Positions 8,423 through 14,798 of a stretch of 14,798 bases of DNA are shown piece after piece; position 1 is the stretch's first letter, and every line of letters starts with the position of its first letter. The notes under the pieces were generated by a model. The model ran no database searches, had not been told where the DNA came from, and saw only the letters and a list, made by a program, of their open reading frames with translations. The DNA lies in contig JAOXYB010030521.1 of assembly GCA_028565635.1 (NCBI GenBank), forward strand, positions 1 through 14,798, written 5' to 3'. This DNA is from Phoronis ovalis (lineage: Eukaryota > Phoronida > Phoronidae). The translations under genes and the position numbers were made by a program.

Positions 8423-8725
8423 TCTTTGGCAAATATTTTGTCCTTTTGAAATACATTGCGCAATTGCAATTGATATTTATCTTGACATGTTTAGAGATAA
8501 CGTCATATCTTCTTGTCCTAGATTCCTAATTAAAATTAAATAATAAAATATATATGACAGTTTAAGCATTCTTGCTATCACACGATACGAGTGCACAAAC
8601 AAATACGCTTTGTGCCGATATTCATAGATACGATAAACACAGTTGTGTCGCGTCGATGTTAGACGCTGGTAACTCAAATACAATACAGTATTGTAAATTT
8701 TGAACATAAACAGGACAGGTTCAAG
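8423..8725 (+). promoter_or_regulatory. Upstream region of gene 2 (promoter presumed here)
   Basis: About 300 bp lie between the retroelement fragment and the gene 2 start codon. An AT-rich aaaatatatatga stretch near 8547 is TATA-like but weak, and a GCACAAA/TTTGTGC inverted repeat sits at 8593-8615. Neither is proven; the promoter is inferred from position only. Confidence 0.25.
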
Positions 8726-8786
8726 ATGGCGGCAACGATAATTATGATATTGCTATTGTGCATTTTCTACAAAGATTGTATTTCAG
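8726..8786 (+). CDS. Gene 2 exon 1: start codon and signal peptide
   Basis: ATG in context caagATGG, then MAATIIMILLLCIFYKDCIS, a short N-terminus with a hydrophobic core typical of a signal peptide. Donor gtgcgc after one base of the next codon. Confidence 0.85.
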
Positions 8787-11700
8787 GTGCGCCATAAACA
8801 TTCCATATTCGAATGTTCTTTACTAGATTCTATATTTCATTAAGTTTTATGGGTTGTCTTTAAATTCGGACTTATTGTAGACACAATATAAGTATATCGT
8901 AATACATTAAAAGACAACCGTGACATAAGTAACGGCTCAATGTCGTTACGTTTTTACTAGATTATTACCATTCACTGACATTATGGCAAAACATTTTGCA
9001 GATACACTAGATCCGTGCATACGAAAAAACAGAATTGAAATTGATGGGCAATTAGACAGAAGCACACAAGTCGATCCAAAACCTCCGTTAAGGTGCGACA
9101 AATACGAAAAGGCTGCCTGGTACTACTTTCATTCACCTACCGGAGATGCAATGCCGACTAGCTGCGTAGAAACGTTTCACTGTGGAACACACTATCCTAT
9201 TTGGATGTTAGGTACTTATACTATGACTTTCAACTGTTTCAAAACCTGCAGTAAACTTAGCATATTTGTTATACTAAGCTTCGTATAATGCGTGCATGTC
9301 CCGTGCATGTCCCGTGCATGTCCCGTGCATGTCCCGTGCATGTATGATTTGTTTATTGCTACAGGCGGACAGAAAGATGCTGGAAGGAGCGACAAAAAGA
9401 GGATTAACTTGCAAATAAACTGGCGGCTGAATAATGCCCAAGCGCAATGCAAAAAGGACAATGTTTACAAATAAGCATCATTTATACTTGCAGGAAATAA
9501 TCCAACACCAACAGATGGTATAGTGGACAGACAAAGTTGTGTTACTCGCACAGACTGTCTTAGATGCAATAATGGCAGTACTAACTGTTGTCACGAGCTA
9601 CTAAACATCAGAGCAAGAAATTGCACAACACATATGGTCTATTTTCTAAACATGCCAACCGTATGCGAAGCTGGTTTTTGTATTGGAACAGGTTTGGCAC
9701 TTCTTCCTTTTTAGTTTTTTTGATTTCTTTACATGCATTATTTACTTTATCCTTTATATACACATTTGCACCATATATGATATTATAGCGAATGATACGT
9801 ACCAAGCTGTATCATAAAAAATCCCTAGAAAACAGTATTTTAAAAGATCGCCGTTTGTTCGAAGAAATTATGGAGTCTTAAAACAAGTGAACATGTGCAT
9901 GTTGTAAAAATGAAAGTAAAAACAAAGATTGGGAATATATTTTCAGATCCATATAAACCATGTGTGCAAACGAATTCATCTACAATTACCTGCGCAGGTA
10001 ATTTTTTTTTCTATAATGTAAAGGGATCTAGTTTAAATATTTGCAAACAATTGGAAACTTTTAACTCAAAATAGTTTTAGCATTTAACATGTAACAGTTA
10101 TCCTAAACCATGCTTTCTCCTGTCAGACATACTCTTTAATAAACACCATCTAAGAAGGGTTTGATGCATAAATTAACGTCCAATGTCAAATAAAGGACAG
10201 GAAAAACGACATAATTCAGTATTTTTGAAATGCCATTTATACACGCCAATATGATGAAATTTAGATTTTCTTGTTCACAGATATATTTACCCCAATACCA
10301 CAGATGAGCGCTGGACAGGGCAAAAACTTTGATGGCAAAAATGAAATTCAAGTTTACTGTGATATTAACTATGATGTGGAAGACAAAATCGTGCTATTTG
10401 TGGTAAAATGGTATATTGATTCATCTCTTGTGCTCAATGAAACGTTATCGAATGGAAGCCGACGCTCTGTACTGCATGAAAACCAGTGGTTCGATTTAGG
10501 AGTCCGTCTCGCATTTGAGGTACTTTGTGTGTAATTATTCCTAGTTAAAACAATACGTGCTATTTTATAATTACAAGGAGCTTCCACAATTCCGCAACCT
10601 CTGATAAGCATTAAATTATCAATGCGAATGCAATATAAACTAAATTTTAATTATTCTTTTTATTAAAATTATTTTATTTACGTTAGCTGGAATAAATCAT
10701 CCAACTGAAGTAGGAAACCTGCTTTATTAAAACAAAAGAATTAAACTATTGAAATAAAGCGTAGAGTGAACTTGTTTCAAACTTAAAAATAGCAAACAGT
10801 TTTGAACCAGATGTATTGTCCGCAGGGATTAGTTTGCAATACAATTCCTGGATAAATTGATAATAGTTGTACAAACAACGCACAAAACATGTTGAGAAAT
10901 ATTGATGGATAACTTTTAGGTACGTTGCACTCTTCAAGGCAAATACAGAAACGGAGTTGCCGGCCCACTGCAAGAGAGTAAGTCATTTTATGCCGGTTTA
11001 CGAGTGGTAGATGAGAAAGACATAAAAGTAGCTGAAGGTTCAACGTTACATCTACAACTGCAACCAACCGTACCAGTCTTAGCTCAGAATTGTCAGAAAA
11101 CAAACTGTGTTGTTCCTCTTCAAATATCATTACCAGACCCTGCACATAAAATATGTGCCAATGGAAAAATGATCGCTCAACTATCAGTAGCACACAACTG
11201 CGAATTGAAAATGTTAACAAACTTGAGATATTGGCATCTACAAAAGATTCCTCTGAAAATAACGGCTGGCATTGACAATCAGTATGACGGTGATCGTGCC
11301 ATCAAAGTCAGGCTATACTCTCCAGCACTGCTACAAGTTCATCCAGCTTGGGGCAATTACTCAACAACATTAAAGGTAATAGAAAGAAAACTGAAGAAAC
11401 GCGTATTACTGGAAAGCATCTACGGAAATAATATATTAAACATGATAAAATTATTCTAAATTTGATAGGTATACAATCATACATATGCATAAGTGAAAGC
11501 AGATTTTATAACCTGGGATTTAAAATTCAGATTTTCCTTCCAGGTGACAGTTGTGGACAAGGACACAGAAATAGGTGTGAGCAGATGTCAAGCCCTCTAT
11601 GGTGTTCTTGTCACGACATATGATGGGCAGTAAGTTCCAATAGAAACGCTTCACTTTTCTAATTATTTAATGGCGAAATCGCAGCGTTTCCAAATTAATT

Positions 11701-14700
11701 GTACGTGTGAATCGTTGCATGCATCAAGGCAACATATTTGCCACAGGTACCTATTATTAAAATTTCTATTTTAGTGTATATGAGAATCCATTGGAAGGGG
11801 AATTTGTATTATTCAGACATCGCAGCTTACCATTCCAAGTAAGTGCATTAGTAATGCATCCTGACGTATTCCGACAATAAATAATAATAAAAAATGGATT
11901 ATTAAGCTATTGATTACGTGATAGATAGTAAAATATCAAATAACAATGAGAGACACTAATTTTGTTTTCTTTAAATGTTTCTTACGACAAAGCTTAATAG
12001 CATTTCATAATTGATTTTCTCTGGTTTTTAACGCATATATGTCTAATATCGAAAATTTCAATTTAAAATATATATGTTACAGGTAAACATATTTCAAAGG
12101 CGATGTACTAATTACGCTACTTGCATTTGCGCTGTTGCCGTAAAATCAGCTACGGACAATATCATTATAGACATGTGTCTGCCATTAAAAAAAACTACAT
12201 GGAAACCTCAGCTGAAAGTTATTCAGATGGGTTGTGATTTCCTAAGAGATGGTTTACGCCTTGTACGCAAAAATGATGGGAAATCATTTGAGGTACGTGC
12301 ATTAAGCATTAAATCACGTGGTGTGCTTGGTGTAACATGTTTAATAAGGATAAATTTAATAATTTTTAACAGTCTGAGTCTCCCTCTTTGTAATAGAAAA
12401 ATCACACAACTCACTAAACTCTATGGAACGACATAAGTTTGTGTCATTTTCCTATTTCTTCCATGCGGCATTACAGTGACATAAATTACATATATACACA
12501 AATAAGATAAATTTGTCAGAAACAATTTACTTATTTATAGATTTCCCCACTAGTGATCTATGTTGTGAATTTAATAAAGTTTTAAGAAACATGACGAGCT
12601 AAATATAAACAGAAAGGATTGTTAGGTTTAGGTGAAAAATTGATATTTTATCTGCATTTTCTGATTACAGATATATTTACCGACTGGAAGTTATCTTGAA
12701 ATTCAAGTGTTTGAAAACTTTTTAAATGTGTACATGTATCCATCTGGAGAGGACTTTAGAGAGACGGAGGGCTTATGTGGAACTTTCAACAAAAAATGTG
12801 AGGACGACCTCCTGAATGAGAATAGAGATTTGAGTCCTTTTAAACCAGATGAATGTGCACGTAACAACTCAAGGACAAACGTTGTAATAAGGCGGTACAA
12901 CGAGTTTAGCAGTTCCTGGAGGTAATTTCCGTATTCCAATATTTCCAACATAAAATTACTTGTTTGATGCCTACTGAAACTGTTAAACTGTCCGATTCCA
13001 ATACTTCAAATATAAAATTACTAGTATGAGATCTACTCTAACTTGATAAACTTGGGCCGCATCATTTCCATTTTTCAAGTTTGGTTTGCTGTTAATTTTA
13101 TTATTCAGAGTGACACTTCAAAAGAACAGTTTGTACAGAGCAATGTTCAATAGTCATACTCATGTTTTGCCTGCTGTTGGGGATAAGTATTGCGATTGCT
13201 CTGCAACCCCATCAAAGTGTAAGTATTTGGGACATGTTGATATTTGTTACCCGCCAGTGAATTCTCAAGCAGTTGACCTGACAAACTACCACTCAACAAA
13301 ATGTCGAGAAAAACGAGATACTAGCAATTTGCAATACTTAGAAGAGAACGACCCAAAGGAGTTTCACTACTACAGCCAATACAGATCCCAGGTACACATT
13401 ATGTTCTTAATTTTAACTGAAATTATTTGTAACTAGACACAATGTTATATCTATAATAATTTTATTTAACTATTATCATTCCTCAGCATGAACTTTCAAT
13501 AAATTCATCTCTTTCAGTTATAAAGTGTTATCACGTTATCATTTAATCGTTTAATTTACTTTGTAACTAAGAAAATATCATTACCAATAAATAAGTCAAT
13601 ATTTTAAACACAAAAGCCATAAATCAATTCATTTATTATTACAATATAGTACATTAAAAATAGCTAATAAATTATCTTTTTTTAATAAAAATATCAATTT
13701 TCAAATAAACCTACATAAACAAATTTGCGATATTTCAATGTTTTGTATAGCAGTAGATTCTACACATAGTAATTACTTTTTGATATAGACTATAACCATG
13801 TTTTATTAATTTTACTATCGCATATTTTTACAAAACCAACATCATCATCAACAGGTCAATCCATTTATCTTCAGTGCAATTACATTTTTTATTTATAGAG
13901 GCATTATTGCAATTGCTTAAACAGATTACTTTAAAAATATCGAATCCGTATATTATATAACTTAAGTCCCTTGCATTTTATTTGTTAGGTACGGACATGG
14001 CCGACGCCGAATGGGCATACCGAGCTTACGGCTCGAGCCCACTGTGTTAAATATATTGAAGATTCTGTAGTTGGAAAAGCGTGTATAAACCTTCCTCATA
14101 TGGACAACATAGAATTTTGCGTAGAATATATTAAGGTAATTAGCTTGTACGGGGACAAAAGGGTTTTTGTCACGTTATTTCACTTAAGGATATTTGACAG
14201 AATAGATTTTTATAAAAATGTCGTTTTAAACTATTTTTGTAGAAATCAGATAATACAAGTTGGTCTTATATTGTCTCAGAATCTCTAAGGCAACAATGCG
14301 TTACAGAATTACTGAAAAATTCAAGTCTTTGGGTCTTAGCAGGTCATCAAAACGCGTGGTTGCGGTTTCCCGAAGACGTATCAAACGCTCTATGTCCATT
14401 TGACTGCAACAGGAACGGGAACTGCACAGGAGGTAGGATATGTATTAAATATGCTTTTTAAAATTTGTGTTCCTAATTAAAACTATATAGTTTTATGTCG
14501 GATGTTAATGGCCCTGTGGTATATACAGCATTATATATGTATTATATGTTTTTAAACTATTTTATTGTTTTTCCAGGAACATGCAATTGTTTCTCTAGTT
14601 ATGTTGGAGGAGATTGTGCAGTGGAAAAAACAACGCCGCCTGCGGTCTATTATATTCCTTTCGATGGGCTTTGCAAAATAGATCAAGACTCCTGCCAAGC

Positions 14701-14767
14701 AGTTCTGATAGTTGGATACAACTTTGTGGACTCGGAGAATTTAACATGCCATTCTGAAGAACTACGG
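8726..14767 (+). CDS. Gene 2: VWDE-like protein (signal peptide-D8C-VWD-EGF-IPT-like), 3' partial, 14 exons
   Basis: Joined exons 8726-8786, 9002-9211, 9494-9691, 9947-9997, 10281-10519, 10920-11375, 11544-11629, 11775-11838, 12083-12292, 12671-12921, 13109-13391, 13989-14135, 14243-14432 and 14577-14767 sum to 2637 bp, 879 codons without a stop. Order: signal peptide (1-20), DPC motif (24-26), D8C (Cys52-Cys153, as in uromodulin), linker, beta-rich segment (174-405), VWD (about 420-600, GLCG at 559-562), Cys-rich segment with REKR (675-678), WPTPNG segment (about 707-712), EGF (803-829) and the first part of an IPT-like segment. ATG 8726 has a good context (caagATGG). Known of the family: secreted or membrane-anchored extracellular proteins. 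Inferred: further exons beyond the window encode a Cys-rich region and perhaps a TM helix as in gene 1. Confidence 0.9.
9002..9211 (+). CDS. Gene 2 exon 2: DPC motif and N-terminal half of D8C domain
   Basis: Acceptor acattttgcag, donor gtactt. It encodes DTLDPC, RSTQVDP, then the D8C signature WYYF...GDAMPTSCVETFHCGTH and YPIWML, which matches the uromodulin/GP2-type D8C pattern (WYRF, MPT-CV, CGT-P-WL). Confidence 0.93.
9291..9343 (+). repeat. 11-bp minisatellite in gene 2 intron 2
   Basis: Four perfect copies of cgtgcatgtcc (from 9291) plus a 9-bp partial copy. Each unit contains the palindrome TGCA/GCATGC-like core. The copies are identical, which suggests recent expansion. Confidence 0.95.
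9494..9691 (+). CDS. Gene 2 exon 3: C-terminal half of D8C domain
   Basis: Acceptor atacttgcag, donor gtttgg. It joins exon 2 in a Gly codon to give WMLGNNPTPTDGIVDRQSC, followed by NCC, RNC, YFLNMPTVC and GFC. This is the expected Cys order of D8C, with two additional Cys at 112 and 115. It carries sequons NGS (116) and NCT (133). Confidence 0.93.
9947..9997 (+). CDS. Gene 2 exon 4: 17-codon linker exon
   Basis: Acceptor atattttcag, donor gtaatt. The 51-bp exon is symmetric (one base of a codon over at each junction) and encodes DPYKPCVQTNSSTITCA, with two Cys and an NSS sequon. It could be skipped without frame loss. It is supported by good splice sites and phase; there is no paralogous exon to compare. 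Confidence 0.75.
10281..10519 (+). CDS. Gene 2 exon 5: beta-rich extracellular segment, first half
   Basis: Acceptor cttgttcacag, donor gtactt, phase 0 at the end. Encodes DIFTPIPQM, IQVYCDINY, then VVKWYIDSSLVLNETLSNGS, an Ig/fibronectin-like strand pattern (C...W) of the type found between D8C and VWD in VWDE-like proteins. Contains two sequons. Confidence 0.88.
10520..10919 (+). other. Gene 2 intron 5 (400 bp)
   Basis: AT-rich intron, donor gtactt, acceptor taacttttag. The open frames on the reverse strand here and over exon 6 lack any recognisable domain. Nothing else seen. Confidence 0.8.
10920..11375 (+). CDS. Gene 2 exon 6: linker between beta-rich segment and VWD
   Basis: The longest exon, 152 codons, phase 0 at both ends; acceptor taacttttag, donor gtaata. 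It begins VRCTLQGKYRNGVAG and contains VVDEKDIKVAEGSTLHLQL, a CQKTNC pair, and IDNQYDGDRAIKVRLYSP near the end. It pairs with exon 5 as the beta-rich unit ahead of VWD (family knowledge). Confidence 0.9.
11544..11629 (+). CDS. Gene 2 exon 7: start of VWD domain
   Basis: Acceptor tttccttccag, donor gtaagt. It reads VTVVDKDTEIGVSRCQALYG then VLVTTYDG, where the final TYDG(H) is the usual F/Y-D-G start of a VWD domain. It ends two bases into the next codon. Its gene 1 counterpart lies left of the window. Confidence 0.88.
11775..11838 (+). CDS. Gene 2 exon 8: VWD strand exon (separate only in gene 2)
   Basis: Acceptor tttctattttag, donor gtaagt. The 64-bp exon completes His and encodes VYENPLEGEFVLFRHRSLPF, aligned with YEHQIEGEFILYKNTELPF of gene 1. 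Phase 0 at the end. Confidence 0.9.
12083..12292 (+). CDS. Gene 2 exon 9: VWD core with CxCAVAV
   Basis: Acceptor atatatgttacag, donor gtacgt, phase 0 at both ends, 70 codons. It contains CTNYATCICAVAVKSATD, nearly identical to gene 1 (CNSYATCNCAVAVQSATD), and ends LVRKNDGKSFE. Confidence 0.93.
12671..12921 (+). CDS. Gene 2 exon 10: VWD C-terminal half with GLCG
   Basis: Acceptor tctgattacag, donor gtaatt, leaves two bases of an Arg codon. It begins IYLPTGSYLEIQVFENFLNV and contains ETEGLCGTFN (GLCG at residues 559-562). Ends YNEFSSSW as in gene 1. Confidence 0.93.
12928..13053 (+). repeat. Tandem duplication of about 63 bp in gene 2 intron 10
   Basis: Copies 12928-12990 and 12991-13053 both start tccg, then attccaat, share ataaaattact and end with a related aac-tg stretch. 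They differ at about a quarter of positions by eye, so the duplication is older than the minisatellite at 9291. Confidence 0.8.
13109..13391 (+). CDS. Gene 2 exon 11: Cys-rich segment and furin-type site REKR
   Basis: Acceptor tttattattcag, donor gtacac. It completes the Arg codon, then VTLQKNSLYRAM. A YCDCSATPSKC cluster precedes CREKRDTS, where REKR (13305-13316) fits R-X-K-R. Length 283 bp against 295 bp in gene 1. Confidence 0.9.
13392..13988 (+). other. Gene 2 intron 11 (597 bp)
   Basis: The most AT-rich stretch of the window, with many poly-A/poly-T runs and AATAAA-like words. No exon-like open stretch. It ends with acceptor tttatttgttag. Confidence 0.8.
13989..14135 (+). CDS. Gene 2 exon 12: WPTPNG segment
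   Basis: Acceptor tttgttag, donor gtaatt, phase 0 at both ends, 49 codons. It starts VRTWPTPNGHTELTARAHC and ends MDNIEFCVEYIK. The gene 1 counterpart is 1646-1801. Confidence 0.9.
14243..14432 (+). CDS. Gene 2 exon 13: helical segment and start of EGF
   Basis: Acceptor ctatttttgtag, donor gtagga. It starts KSDNTSWSYIVSESLRQQC, then LLKNSSLW, and ends with CPFDCNRNGNCTGG, the first half of the EGF. It lacks the sequon-rich 25-residue insert of gene 1. Confidence 0.9.
14577..14767 (+). CDS. Gene 2 exon 14: end of EGF and IPT-like segment
   Basis: Acceptor tgtttttccag, donor gtaact, 191 bp as in gene 1. It completes the EGF (TCNCFSSYVGGDC) and continues PPAVYYIPFDGLCK to NLTCHSEELR. The window ends 31 bp into the next intron, so later exons are unseen. 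Confidence 0.92.
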
Positions 14768-14798
14768 GTAACTAGACACCTACATAGAATTTCATGTA

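Noticed and set aside
8593-8615. GCACAAA/TTTGTGC inverted repeat as an operator for gene 2
   Set aside because: Seven-bp arms arise often by chance and no known binding site is matched; mentioned only within the upstream-region entry.
9291-9343. CRISPR-like array
   Set aside because: The 11-bp units are contiguous without spacers, in an intron of an animal gene; it is a minisatellite.
9365-9474. Exon between exons 2 and 3 of gene 2
   Set aside because: Including it ends the frame within D8C, whereas joining 9211 to 9494 restores the full D8C pattern; kept only as a possible poison exon in the findings.
10783-11220. 145-codon reverse-strand open frame
   Set aside because: Antisense to exon 6 and intron 5 of gene 2; the longest single frame on that strand but without domain, start context or splice logic.

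Overview
The window is eukaryotic, and I read it as animal DNA, most likely from a mollusc and plausibly a bivalve. It is AT-rich. The coding sequence is cut into exons of about 50-460 bp with GT...AG introns. The proteins are extracellular metazoan types (D8C, VWD and EGF domains), and the spacer carries the 3' end of a CR1-like non-LTR retrotransposon. The clade is inferred from gene type and base composition; I could not search for it. There is no bacterial operon, CRISPR array or rRNA.

Two head-to-tail genes on the + strand fill most of the window. Both encode proteins resembling von Willebrand factor D and EGF domain-containing protein (VWDE-like). Gene 1 (111-4907, 5' end outside the window) contributes ten exons that join without a frame break into a 734-residue C-terminal part: VWD domain, Cys-rich segment, RRKR cleavage motif, WPTPNG segment, five clustered N-glycosylation sequons, EGF, IPT-like segment, second RVRR motif, Cys-rich segment, Ser/Thr/Pro-rich stalk, one transmembrane helix and a short cytoplasmic tail. 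Gene 2 (8726-14767, 3' end outside the window) contributes fourteen exons, 879 codons: signal peptide, uromodulin-type D8C domain, two linker/beta-rich exons, VWD, Cys-rich segment with REKR, WPTPNG segment, EGF and the start of the IPT-like segment. From the VWD onward the two genes match exon for exon, with the same phases, so they are tandem paralogues. One intron of gene 2 (11839-12082) is cleanly absent from gene 1.

The 3.8 kb between them holds the probable gene 1 poly(A) signal, short AT-rich tandem and inverted repeats, an open 58-codon frame with a good start context, a signal-peptide-like N-terminus and a Cys-rich remainder (6808-6984), and the retrotransposon fragment (7995 to about 8422). 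Introns carry an 11-bp minisatellite and two roughly 60-bp tandem duplications, one of which copies a splice donor.

Together the pair would give cell-surface (gene 1) and probably also membrane-bound (gene 2, not seen) adhesion or recognition proteins that are cut by furin-like proteases. Exon limits come from splice consensus, phase arithmetic and comparison of the two paralogues; no transcript was available.
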